DNA of 64,000 nucleotides from Acanthochromis polyacanthus. Its lineage: Eukaryota; Chordata; Actinopteri; Pomacentridae. The stretch lies in the NCBI RefSeq assembly GCF_021347895.1, contig NC_067131.1, positions 5,298,653 through 5,362,652 on the forward strand. The letters run 5' to 3'. This document shows, one piece after another, positions 1 to 13,500 of the stretch. Positions within the stretch are counted from its first letter, which is position 1. Every line of letters begins with the position of its first letter. The notes beneath the pieces were generated by a model that made no database searches, was not told the DNA's origin, and was given only the letters and a program-made list of their open reading frames with translations. Position numbers and translations under genes: made by a program.

Positions 1-1103
1 TACTAGTTAAAGTTGCTCTATACTAGTTAAAGTTGCTCTATGCTAGTTAAAGTTGCCCTATTATAAGAAAAGTTGCTCTATACTAGTTAAAGTTGCTCTA
101 TACTAGTTAAAGTTGCTCTATGCTAATTAAAGTTGCTCTATACTAGTTAAAGTTGCTCTATATTAGTTGAAGTTGCTCTATACTAGTTAAAGTTGCTCTA
201 TATTATTTAAAGTTGCTCTATATTAAAGTGTCCCTATTATAAGAAAAGTTGCTCTATGCTAGTTAAAGTTGCTCTTTACTAGTTAAAGTTGCTCTATATT
301 AAAGTTGCCCTATTATAAGAAAAGTTGCTCTATACTAGTTAAAGTTGCTCTATATTAGTTAAAGTTGCTCTATGCTAGTTAAAGTTGCTCCATGCTAGTT
401 AAAGTTGCCCTATTATAAGAAAAGTTGCTCTATACTAGTTAAAGTTGCTCTATACTAGTTAAAGTTGCTCTATGCTAGTTAAAGTTGCTCTATGCTAGTT
501 AAAGTTGCCCTATTATAAGAAAAGTTGCTCTATACTAGTTAAAGTTGCTCTATACTAGTTAAAGTTGCTCTATGCTAGTTAAAGTTGCTCTATGCTAGTT
601 AAAGTTGCCCTATTATAAGAAAAGTTGCTCTATACTAGTTAAAGTTGCTCTATACTAGTTAAAGTTGCTCTATATTAAAGTTGCCCTATTATAAGAAAAG
701 TTGCTCTATACTAGTTAAAGTTGCTCTATATTAGTTAAAGTTGCTCTATGCTAGTTAAAGTTGCTCTATGCTAGTTAAAGTTGCCCTATTATAAGAAAAG
801 TTGCTCTATACTAGTTAAAGTTGCTCTATACTAGTTAAAGTTGCTCTATGCTAGTTAAAGTTGCTCTATACTAGTTAAAGTTGCTCTATGCTAGTTAAAG
901 TTGCTCTATGCTAGTTAAAGTTGCCCTATTATAAGAAAAGTTGCTCTATACTAGTTAAAGTTGCTCTATACTAGTTAAAGTTGCTCTATGCTAGTTAAAG
1001 TTGCTCTATATTAAAGTTGCCCTATTATAAGAAAAGTTGCTCTATACTAGTTAAAGTTGCTCTATACTAGTTAAAGTTGCTCTATACTAGTTAAAGTTGC
1101 TTA
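1..1103. repeat. 20-bp satellite array with higher-order structure
   Basis: Tandem copies of a 20-bp unit, TACTAGTTAAAGTTGCTCTA, run from the window edge to about 1103. Variants differ mainly at the second and third bases (TACTAG, TGCTAG, TATTAG). A divergent unit beginning TTATAAGAAAAG, preceded by a GCCCTA unit, recurs mostly every ~100 bp, so five 20-bp units form a higher-order repeat. The array sits in an nbr1 intron downstream of the last exon seen and is cut by the left window edge, so its full length is unknown. Diverged copies of the same unit occur in three psme3 introns. Confidence 0.97.
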
Positions 1104-1598
1104 TGCCAGAAACTTTGTTCTGTCTTCAACGTTCCTTCTACAAAAGCTCTTCTTTACTGACTCCATGTGTTTAATGATGCAGCTACAGACTTTCACCACT
1201 AGAGGTCATGAACCTACTACTCTTTTCCTCTTTTCCATAAAGTTAAATAAAATAGAAACTTTTCAACATTTATCCTCCAGTGTTTGGTGGAACCGATAAA
1301 GGAGCTCATTTCTTAATTAATTTATTTCACCAGGAGTTAAAAAATGCCAACAAATATCCTCTAGACAGAAAAGAGTCGACATTTTTTTAAGTTTCTCCTG
1401 TGAGTTGTTGTCAGGTCAAAGTGTTGTTTTCTCTTTTAGTCTTTGTTTGTTCAAGCAGGACATGCCCTGCTGCCTGAATTTGTCATATTTTTTAGGTAAA
1501 CTAAAGGCTCTGATCACACCGCTACACTAATCCTGTGTGGTCTGACATCTTCTCCCCACAGATCTTATCGTTTGTTCGTCTAAACAGCTTAAACTCAC

Positions 1599-4500
1599 CT
1601 CGTCCCAGTCTTCTCCTCTGGTTCCTCCCTCCTCTTTCTCGTCTGGATTTTCCTTCACGCTTTGCATCGCGTTCAGGACTTCTTTGTCCTCGTTGTCGGG
1701 ATGTGAAGCGGCGTGAAGGTTTTCAGTCTCTGGCTGCAGAAGAAGAACTTAAAGGTGGAGAAAATAAAAGCACAGAAATAAGCATCTAGATCCTGCAGAT
1801 GATAACAGATTATTATTTATTATTAAGAGTTTGAAGGAATAGTCTGGTTTATTTGAGAGCTTGTATGAGGATTAGCATTGAAATTAAGGGCAAAACATAT
1901 TGAAAACTTAAAAGTAACATTTCCTCTAGTGTAGGCTACATTTAGAATATTCTCACTGGTTTAATTTGTCCTCACAGTTTTTTTTCTGAAGGAAGACTGA
2001 ACCTTCTACGTAAATCAGTAATTTCACCTCACAGAACACGAGTTTTCCTTTTTTTAATTGTCTAAAACTTGCATCCTAAATATGGTCTTCAAACAGCAAT
2101 TTCGCTCAGCAAAATGAACAGACTCATTAATCAATCCAGCTGTAGACCAGCAACTCCCTTTATCTGCGATTTAAAATGGACTCGTTCTTTGGTAAGGACA
2201 AAATAAAAGCTCAAACTGTGACAGTAAAGCTGTGAATAAAACATAAATATGGCAAACAGTTAAAGTGATAAGGGATTGCTTTAGCTGGGTGGTTTATAGC
2301 TGGTAAAACACCAACATCTAACAGTAACGAACCAGTAAAAATAGTGATTTTATCAATGGAGTCTGGTGGCATTGAGGAGAACAATGTAAGAGTTAAAACT
2401 GCTGCAGTAAAGCTGTGAATAAAGTCTGAATATGATGTGAAATTGACCCGATATAGGTTACTTGTTTTAGCTGGGCGTGTTTTAAGTGTTAAAATATCAA
2501 AATCACACAGTAACAAACCAACAGCTCCTGTGTTCTGAGCTAAAATTACTGATTTTGTCAATGGAGTCTGGTGGATCTGAAAAACAACATAAAAGCTTAA
2601 TTTCCTATTGGAAAAAGCTGAAAGACTGTAAGATAAAGCTGTGGAAATAAAGTGAATATTTAAAGTGATACAGATTTTTATAACTGGGTCTTTTTCAGGC
2701 GTTAAAACTCCAACATTTAACAGTAACAAACCAGTAACTTCTGTCTTCTGTGAGGTAAAATTACTGATTTTGTCAATAGAGTCTGGTGGATCTGAAGACA
2801 ACAATATAGAAGTTGAAGGTAAAGCTGTGAAATCAGTCTTATTATAGTGTAAAACTGAACTGATATAGATTATTTTTAGCTGAGTATTTTCACGCTATAA
2901 AACACCAACACAATTCCTGTGTTCTGACGTAAAATTAGAGGTTTTGTCAATAAAGTTCCTTCAGTTTCGTGTTGGAAACAGCCCTCTGAGTGAAGGTAAA
3001 GATGTGAAATTACTCTAAATAAAGCAAACACTTTAACCAGATTTAATTGATGGTTAAAACATGTTTTGCTCCAGTGGACTTTGCTCAAACAAACCACTGT
3101 AAAGTGTCGACTAAACGTGGAAATCAGAGAAAAACTATTCAGAAAAACTAGAAGTTCAACAAGTAATGATCGTAAATGAAGAGTTCCGCTAACCCGGCCT
3201 GGTCTCCACCTCTCTGGGGATCTGGTTGAGTCCAGAGTTTGCAGGAACAGCAGAACTCTCCAGTCTGACGGCGCAGATCTCCTCGTTTACTTCCTGGACC
3301 TTCTCGGTCTTCTCAGCCTCCACCGGTCTGTCAAAGCAGAAAGTCGGACCGCGGGAAACCACTGGGAAGAAAAACACGAGAGCTTAGTGAAGAAATGTGC
3401 CGTTGATAAAGATGAAACTGCTCTGGAGGTGATTCTGATCTTCTCACGCTGTGGTTTGAGGCTGCTGTGCTGGGTCCTCCTCAGGGGTCGGTGGTCGGGG
3501 GCTTCCTCCAGCGTCAGCGACCGGATCACCGTCTCACAGAGGAACTGAGCTCCACTGATCTCCTCGTCCTTCTCCTCCTCCTGCTGCTCCACAACCTCCC
3601 TCTGAGGCCTCAGCTTCACTCCTGGGCAAGAAGACGACGAAAACATTCAGATATTTAGCATTCTACTTCTCTCAGACTCAATGAGCCGTTTTTTTTTATT
3701 TAGTTTTTTGTTTTTAAAAAAAGCATCTTTTTAATTCTAATCATTCGTCTCTCTTGTCAGGATTTGGTGCCTACATTACCCACAATGCAATGTGACCGGC
3801 TACAGCTCAATTTGTTCTGGAATATCTGTAATATTCAGGCATAAAAGCAGCAAATCCTCACATTTTAGGAACAGGAGACAGTGAATATTAGTGTTTTTCA
3901 TTCATTTAAACAGAATATTATCATTTTTATGTGACTAATTACTACAATTGTTGCAGAAACAGTGAATATTTAGCATTTTTCCTTCATTTTAAATCGAATA
4001 TTATCATTTTTATGTGACTAATTACTACAATTGTTGCAGAAACAGTGAATATTTAGCATTTTTCCTTCATTTTAAATCGAATATTATCATTTTTATGTGA
4101 CTAATTACTACAATTGTTGCACAAACAGTAAATATTTAGCATTTTTCCTTCATTTTAAATCGAATATTATCATTTTTATGTGACTAATTACTACAATTGT
4201 TGCAGAAACAGTGAATATTTAGCATTTTTCCATCATTTTAAACCAAAAATTACTACTTCTTGTGACTAATCACTAAAATTGTTGCAGAAACCGTGAATAT
4301 TTGTTTTTTTTTTCCTTCGTTTTAAACTGAAATTTATTTTTTTATGTGACTAATCATGAAAAGTTTTGCAGAAACAGTGAATATTTAGCGTTTCCAGGGG
4401 GTGCACTTAATTTAAAAGAAGCAGCTTCAGCTTCAACTTTATGCAAATAAGGAGCAGCTGGAAATGCAACACGATGCGACCAGAAAGCACTGCATGGCTG

Positions 4501-7500
4501 CTGACATAGAAAACAAATGGAAAATGTGCAAATGCTGCATCCTGTGGACACGTTTCATGACAATACAAGCACAGTACGTCCTATTCAGAGCAACAGAGCT
4601 GCGATTAATCAACTATTCCATCAATTTATAGCTAATTACATAACTGATTCATCAAATTGAGTCATTTTTAAGAGAAAAATAAGTCAAAATTCTCTCATTC
4701 CAGCTTCTTAAATGTGTTTCTTTCCTCCTTTATGACAGTTGACTGAACATCTCTAATGTGTGGGTAAAACTAGAGAATTGAAGCATCTTTTTTGACCGTT
4801 TTATGCACTAAATGATAATGAAAACCCCGTCTGCAGTCACATAATCAGGCCTAAAAATGTCTCTTCTTAAATATTCACCAGCCTTCGCACATCAATTTTT
4901 TAATATTTCCGAAAATGAGGCCAAGTGGAACATGTTTTAATAATTAATAACACTAAAAAGACAAAGCTTTCTATCTCTCAGACAGTCTCACCAAAAAGTT
5001 TGCGGACTCCTGTGACCTCTGCGTCTTCTTTAATCTGTGAAGTGACGGATTTGTCCAGCGCTGGAACATCGTGGGGCAGAGGGGAGATGCAAGGAGTCAG
5101 ATCTGGAAATGAGACAGAAACGATGCAGATTGTGCACTCTGATGTTAATGTAAGTGATAATATATAGAAATTTAACAATAGCAATACAATAATATGGAAA
5201 TATTTAGCATTTATCTTTAATTTTAAACATAAAACTATCATTTCTGTGTGACTAATCACTGAAAATGTTGCAGAAACAGTGAATATTTAGTGTTTTTCAT
5301 TCATTTTAAATTGAATATTATCATTTTTGTGTGACTAATCACTAAAATTGTTGCAGAAGCTGTGAATATTTAGCATTTTTCCTTCATTTTAAACTAAATA
5401 TTATCATTTTTGTTTGACTAATCACTACAATTGTTGCAGAAACAGTGAATATTTAGCATTTTTCCTTCATTTTAAATTGAATATTATCATTTTTGTGTGA
5501 CTAATCACTAAAAATGTTGCAGAAACAGTGAATATTTAGTGCTTTTCCTTCATTTTAAACCGAATATTATCATTTTTGTGTGACTAATCACTAAAATTGT
5601 TGCAGAAACAGTAAATATTTAGCATTTTTCCTTCATTTTAAACTGAATATTATCATTTTTGTGTGACTAAACACTAAAATAGTTGCAGAAACAGTGAATA
5701 TTTAGTGCTTTTCCTTCATTTTAAACTGAATATTATCATTTTTGTGTGACTAATCACTAAAATTGTTGCAGTGATTTAAGTCAAATCTGCATTTTTTGAG
5801 GAAAACAGAATATAAACAGCATGAATAGGATAATTTAGATTAATGTTTATGTAATTAAATGTTAATATAACAAACCCCTGATTTAGCCATAATTTAAATT
5901 TTGGAAAAAATACAAGTGCAGACAGATTTCTTTCCTACAAAAACCGAGGAGATTTTGGAAGAAAAGAAGCAACAAAACAGGAAGATAAAGAATGCCTTCA
6001 CGTGTTTACGGCTTTAGGCTTTACTCACCCACAGGAGTGTTGTTGGGAACCTTCTCCAGGTCTTGAACAATGTTTATATCCAGCAACTCAAACGACAGGA
6101 GATCCTAAAACACCAAGAAGAGAAGCAGAATCTGTTCAGTACAAAACAGCAAACACCATTTGTTATCCACGCTGTGTCCTGCTTTAAAACGTCTCTTGTT
6201 TGATGAAGTTTTGTTACTGAAGCTGTTTTAAAACGTTTTTCCCAGCATGCACCTGTGCAGTCAGCAGGTCGACGGAGGGGTAGTAGAAGTCGTCATGGTG
6301 GAGGTCGACGGACAAACCGGGGATGACGTCCTTCCTTCCCTCCTTTTCTTTCTCCGCTGGTTTCACCTCCTCCTTCTGAAGCACAAACAGCAGCTTTAGC
6401 ATCACGACAGATTTACACTCAAATTATGGCCCTGAAAAGTAAAATCACGGGTAGTTTGTGATGTCTGAAATTATCCAAAAATGGCAGACGTTCCATTTTT
6501 GTCTGTCTTATCTCAGTTACAAAGACTTCCACATTTGCAGCATTTATCCGGAGTTTTCCTAAAATCCAGCGTTATTGAAGAGCGTTTACTTTTATGCGTC
6601 TTAAAATCCTTAATTACAAACACCAGCTGTACACTTAGCATCAAATTTACCAACTTCTGCACTGGAAACTGGATTTATGCAGGCTGCAATGAGTAAACAT
6701 CTGATTCTTTCATTCAAAACTAATTTTGAGCTTCTTCTGAATCTTCTGCCAGTTATTTGTTGTGATATTAGAAACAAAAAACATAGAATTCTCACATTTT
6801 TAGAACAGCAGACAGTGAATATTTTCCATTTCTACTTTATTTTTATAGAGAAAATTATTGTTTTTGACTTATTAAATTCTCATACTTTAAACAAGTGTTT
6901 TTAAGAAAAGCTTCATTTAAATCAAGTGATCCAAACGCTGGAGCAGCTAACTAACGTGAACATTTAAAAAATGAAAAAAATAAAGCAGATTTTAGATTCT
7001 GTGTTGGATTCACACAGTCTGTTGTGACAAAATTGGTAAATTATGAGGCCTGAAATCTGAATATACCACCCAGTCTGCCATATCTAAAGGGAATTTTTAA
7101 TTTTGAATAATTTTGTTGATTTATTTCTGACTATTCTTTCAGATATTTGCTGTAGCTTAAGGCACAGAAAGCAGCAAATCCTCACATTTTGAGAACAGGA
7201 GACAGTGAATATTTAGTGCTTTCCCGTAAGAGAGATGTCCCTGAAGTTTAGAGAGGAGATATTTGGTTTGCATGAGAAATGAAATGGGTGCAAGAAGATG
7301 TCCAAGTTCTTGAATGTTCCTGGACACTGATGGACGCATCATTCCTAAGTTCAAAGCCACCGGCACTGTGGCTAAACTACATGGTTGAAAAAAGAAGCTG
7401 TCGGCGAGATCGTCGAGATTCCTGTGGAGGCAGACGGACAAGAACCCCGGGCTTACTACCAAGGACCTGCAGGAAGACGTGGCTGAAAGAGGAACTGATG

Positions 7501-10500
7501 TTTCTGTGGACACACTCCATGCTGAAGGGCTTAATGCCAGCTCCTCTAGACGGACATCACAAGAACAACGCTCTTCAGCCCGCTAGCACCATCCTATCAA
7601 AGCCACAGAAGTTCTGGGAGACTGCTCTACGGACCGATCAGACCAAACTAGAGATATTTTATTTCTATACATCATATTTGGTTCGCAACGTCCGACGGAG
7701 GAGGGGGCGTGATTTGTTGAGCCGAATACAGATCGTGCGACATCGTCCAACGGGGGACGGTTGGAATATTCGGATACCACCTTAACGACCGGTGGTCAGC
7801 GGGGTTGAATCCGAATATCCGGATAGTCGGGTAGCCACAGCACCACAGCAGCCACAGTGCCGGTGGCTTTGAACTTAGGAATGATGCGTCCATCAGTGTC
7901 CAGGAACATTCAAGAACTTGGACATTTTCTTGTACTCATTTCATTTCTCATGCAAACCAAATATCTCCTCTCTAAACTTCAGAGACATCTCTCTGGTCTG
8001 AACCATGCTGCGTTCAAGAGACATATGGGGAGTATTGACACAAAGTGTCCCCATTCTATAGACATGAGTGTTACTGAATGTTTAGCATGCATCAGCGTTG
8101 AATTCGCCTCTAAATGCAGACAAACAGGTGGATGATGTTCGAGTTGTACTGCAGTTATCTGTATTTACCGAGCACTGTTTATAGGGGGTTGGATAATTCT
8201 GCAACCTGCTTTTTGTAAAAAAGTTAAAATTTTGGATGGATTCAGAATTAAATCCTGATTTTTGCTTTGGCATTATATTTCAATAAACTAACTGCTCGCC
8301 TCTTATATGGTTTAGAAATCGCCTGCAGGTGGAAAGTTGCTCATTTCGACAGAATGTCAAAAACATCAGGGGGTTGAATAATTCTGCACGCAACTCTACA
8401 AAGCAGAATAAGGCAGGATATTGAGATCTCTGTAAATCCATTTTCCAGTGTAAAAATGGGTGAATTTAATGCACAAAAATGCTAATAATGCTGGAATTTA
8501 GGTGAAATAACGCCACCGCTATCCTCATGAGGTGTGGGAGGCATGCAAAGGTTGCAGCCATGTGACACTGTTTCTGCAACAATTTTAGTGGTTAGTAACA
8601 CAAAAATAGTAATTTTCTGTTTGAAATTAATTAAAAACATTAAATATTTACTGTTTATGCAACAGCTTTAGTGATTAGTCACACAAAAAAGTAATTTTAT
8701 GTTTAAAATGAATAAAAAATGCTAAATATTCACCATTTCTGCAATAACTTTAGTGATTAGTCGCACAAAAAAGAAATTTTCTGTTTAAAATGAGGAAAAA
8801 ACACTAAATATTAACAGCTTTTAGTCGTTAGTCACGCAAAAACAGTAATTTTCAGTTTAAAATTAACAAAAAACGCTAAATGTTCATCGCTTCTGCAACA
8901 ATTTTAAGGGTTAGTCACACAAAACCATTCATTTTTTTGTTTAAAATAATAAAAAATGCTAAATATTCACAGTTTCTGCAATAATTTTAGTGATTAGTCA
9001 CACAAAAATAGTAATTTTCTGTTCAAAATCAATTAAAAACATTAAATATTTACTGTTTCTGCAACAACTGTAGTGATTAGTCGCATAAAAAATAATTTCC
9101 TGTTTAAAATGAAGGAAAAATGCTAAATATTCACAGCTTCTGCAACAATTTTAGTAGTTTGTCACACAAAAATGATCATTTTCTGTTTGCAGCCATGCGA
9201 CGTTTGCATGACTCAAACATCTCTGAGGGTAGCGGTCATGGCATCGTTATTTGGAAATCGAGGGCTGAAACATTTGGAAAAACCGCTGATCTAGATGTCC
9301 GTTTTTTTGCAGACTTGCCAGTCGTTTGCTCGGATGCCCGGTGGCGCCACGTCCATCGCCGGGGTCGACCACGATGCTGCACCAGACGCGGGGGCCGAAC
9401 TGGCAGCCGCAGTGCGCCAGCCGCCAGTGGGAGGTGTAGGTTCCCTCCATCACCGGCGCCATGAACGTCACACTGAGCACTCCCACCTGTCCGGGCAGCA
9501 GCAGGGGCACCGGCACCTCCCTCTTCTCCTCCGAGGCCAGGCCGAGGTTCCCCCACATGAACACTAGCTGGGTGCACGTACACACACATACACAGAACAC
9601 AAAATAGGAAATACGCATGCGAAAAAGGGCACAAGGACGACCGCATGCAACCGGAAAGAAAAGAAAATAGAAGAAAAGGAAATTTAAAAGAAAAGTAAAA
9701 ACGACAGAAATGGTGACGGGAAACTGAGGAACAACAAACCACGATGAGGTAAAACAATCTCAGGACAGAAAAGCAATCGGGCTCGAGATCTTAGCTGGTG
9801 TTAGTGGGTAAGAGGAGGCAATGAGTTGGGCTGAAAGAAGTGAAGCAGGGGGTGGGGGGGCAAAAAGAGCCTTTCCTCTGGACGAGTGGGAGGGTACCTT
9901 AGTCTCTGAGGTCCAGCTGATAGTGCCCGAGTTCCTCATCTTCCAGTATTTGATGAACTTGGTACCAGGCTCCAGACGGGTGCCGTCAGGCAGATTTTCA
10001 TCCAGAAACAAGGCAGCCATAGTGGGCACCAAGGACGTGTGCGAGACCCCGGGACCCCTAGTTTCAAGTGTACAGAGCATTGTTGAAAATAGCCCTGGTT
10101 TTTATAACACCCATCTCTTTTTGTTCTCTACGAATCAAAAAAGTAGGACCCCCAGATTTGTTTTTTTTTTTGTTTGTTTTGCAGCTCAAAAGCATTTTTT
10201 TTCTTAGAAAATCTATGAAGCAGCAGCAGCAGTTTTCACATTGAGGTAGTTCCAACATTTCCACCACCCCAGAGCAGCCAGCGACACACTCATACAGACT
10301 AGATTACAAAGATGGCATATTTTGATTTCTTTTCTTGGAAAAAAAATGACTTTTTTTTTTTGCATCCATGCTGGGTTTCTTGGTACCCAGCACTGTCGGA
10401 CGCCCTTCTCCGAGGTGGCGCTTACTCTGGACTGGAGGCCTGGGGATCGGGGACCGGGGCGGGGACGGAGCCGGGGGCTGGGGCTGGACCTGAGGCTGTT

Positions 10501-13500
10501 TCTGAGGCAGCAGGAGGGGGCAGGGCTGGGACCTGGGTGGATGCCGAGGCCATGTTTGTCAGGGTGGCTCTGCCTGAGGTAGAGGGCCCGCTCCACTGCA
10601 GCCCCCTCTTCTCCAGTCTCAGTTTCTTCTTGATTTCCTTCACTTCGGCTCTTAGCTGCCTTCTTTCAGCTTTGAGACGCTGTCGCTCGGCCTTGCGCAC
10701 TGTCCTGTCTCCTCGCCTTGGGAACCTGGTTTGAAATGTCATCAGGAACACCTATTTGTTGACTATCAAAAGTTTATTTATCAAAAAAACAAAACACATC
10801 CCCAGTCCTAGTTCAAGAATGACAGTAATCTAGCTGCTAGAATATTCTGCATTCCTGCTTTGTGTGCATTTACATTTAACGTTTTCCTGCATTAACGCAG
10901 GAGAAGTGAGAGCAAACAGGGCTAACAGTGTTGGCTGTGAGTTAAAATACTGGATTTATCCTCCGTTCTGGCGGTTTACCTTAACTCTCCTGACATCCCG
11001 TGCTCGGGGATGGAGAGGGGAGTCTTGGTTCTGACGAGGTTGTGGCTCGGGTCATGGCTGTGTCTGCACATCTCACACAGGATGCAGGAAGGACACACAC
11101 TGGAAACAACAAAAACATCAAATATGGACACTTTAAAAGCCGCTGAAACCCCACTTTATATTATTTCAGTCTGCATGCGTCACCATGCATGCAGCCTGTT
11201 TTTCTTTTTTCTACTTTTAGCTTCTTATTTGACATATTGTTTGACTATTTATTGTTACCAAATTCTTTAAGTTGCAGAGTTTTGGTCTTTTTTTCCACTG
11301 CGGAAACACTTTTTTCACTGAGCTGGGCCATCTTCATGTATTTAACATAAATATAATAATGTCTTTCTGATTCTGAGTGCTTTAATTCTACAAATCCTGA
11401 AAAAAATATCAAAATAAAAGCTAGATTTGAAGCATGACACATTCATAATGCCAAAAAAAATGAAAAAGAGAATGAAACTTGATTTCTTTGGTTATTTCCC
11501 CCCAAAACGCCGGCTGCCCATGCTATACATATTTCACTAGTTATATTTTTTTGTCTTCATACTTGTCTCCTATCCTCGCTGTGAAAGCACGGCCTGCAGT
11601 TCAGCCGAGTGCTTCCTGAATTTTTGTCACACGACTGTTTATCACAGCAGAGTCAGTCGAAGCTTTACAAGAGCATCAAACACAGCAGAATTTTTAGTTT
11701 TTTACTAAATCTGGTTGGAGCAAACTATATATTTTTGAACACTTTATAATGTATTTCTTTACATTGACATTTACAATAACCAAAGAACACATTCCCTTCT
11801 CCCACCCACCCCTGGTTTACATAGAGAAAGAAAAACAAACAAACAAAAGGTGACAAAAAAAAAACAGAAAAAAAAGTAAATACAATAATAATGACTACCA
11901 TGACCATAAATCTGAGAGAAGTGGGTCTACAAGCATAATTAAGTGCATCAGGTCAACATGGAAATGAGTAAACAAATAAAACAAACAAGTTCTCCTTCAC
12001 CTGATTGTACAGCGTCACAGATTGCTCTGACACAAAGTCTTTTGGCAGTTTTAAAATATTCAAAGAAAACAGACCAGGTCTTTCTAAAGTTTTCCAGGCA
12101 GTTGGTTCTACTATATGTAAGTTTTTCTAGCTGCAGCATAGAAAGCATTTCTCTGATTCAGCCATCAAAAGAGGGCGGTTTATCTGATTTCCACAGTAGA
12201 AGGAGAAGTCTACGGGCCATTAATGAAGGACAGTGATTTGTGGAGGAGGCACTCCAAAGATTGAAATGAATGGAGAAGGTGTTATTCATTTCCTACACGT
12301 GTGTGAAAGCACCTCAGAGATGTTCTTCCAGAAGCTGTTCAAAGTCTGGCAATTCCAAAACATGTGACCGGCAGCGGCTCCACTCTGACATCTTGTGCAT
12401 TCGGATATATTTTGGAGCAAACTATGTATTTTTGACAGATTTTTAAATGAGACACGTAGAATAAATGTGAAGCAGGTTTGGTTCATTTCCTAAGGAACGG
12501 AGCATCACATGATTGGTTCAGAGACAAATGTAAAGTTAAAAATATGTCAGTTTTCTCTGTTTTTACAATTCCTTGCTCTGATAAATGCTGTAATTTTGGC
12601 ATTTTATTTAAAGATAATCTGCTTTTCAAAGCCTCAGGTGAGTTTTGGGGCTCAGAGGGTCAAAGAACATTAAACATGCAAGAAAAAGCCAAAAAACAAA
12701 AACTCATAGCAACACAAAGTCCAAAAGAAACGATAAAATTTGGAGTGTTAGGTATTCAAAGCATCAGAAAATGTTAGTTTTTAATCTACAAAATCTGCGC
12801 CATGCCTGATCAAATTCTGGGTTACTTATTGTCCTCAGTATGTAATTTTTTGGCTGTATTCAGAGCTGCAGATGTTCTATTCTACCTAGCAACACATAAT
12901 AAACTCCAGTAAATAAAATCATGGCCATCAGGCTCCTGTGTTGTTTTGTGCTCATGCTTTAAATTGGAGCGTGTCTGATTCCTACCTGCACTTGTAGGCG
13001 CCTTCAGAGGTGAGCTTGTTGCAGCTGCTGCAGTTTGGGGTGTAGCCCAGGGATCCGTTGGAGGTGGAGGGTCCAGGTCTGGGTCCTATTGGGCCGCCCA
13101 TCGCCCCGTCGGCCTCGGGGGCCCATCAGGAGACTTGTGGGTGCAACACTGACCGGAAAAGTCGCTGCACATCCGTTCGACCACCTCCTTCACCACCTCG
13201 TCTTTAAACTACGAAAAAAAAGTTTTAATCAAGTAAGAAGAATCTAAAAACGACATTTTATATTAAAAAACAACACTATAAATGCGCCAAACGTTACCTT
13301 CTCCATGTAGGATCTAAACCACATGGGAGGAGGCTCATCTTCAGGTTTGCTCCCCTTGTTGTCTTTTACTGTGACCTGAATCAAATACAGAACATTTACA
13401 TCAGACACGTTAGAGCTCAGCTGCTCTTAAATATGGAGGCATACTGATTTTCCATCATGCATTAAGGAGTACTTCTTCCTACATGAACCCCAAAACCTGC

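Noticed and set aside
1..1103. CRISPR-like regular repetition
   Set aside because: Units are contiguous 20-mers without spacers, in a vertebrate intron; this is a satellite.
9821..10207. 128-codon plus-strand frame across the nbr1 FW exon
   Set aside because: It is antisense to nbr1 exon 10, which matches NBR1 residue by residue on the minus strand.
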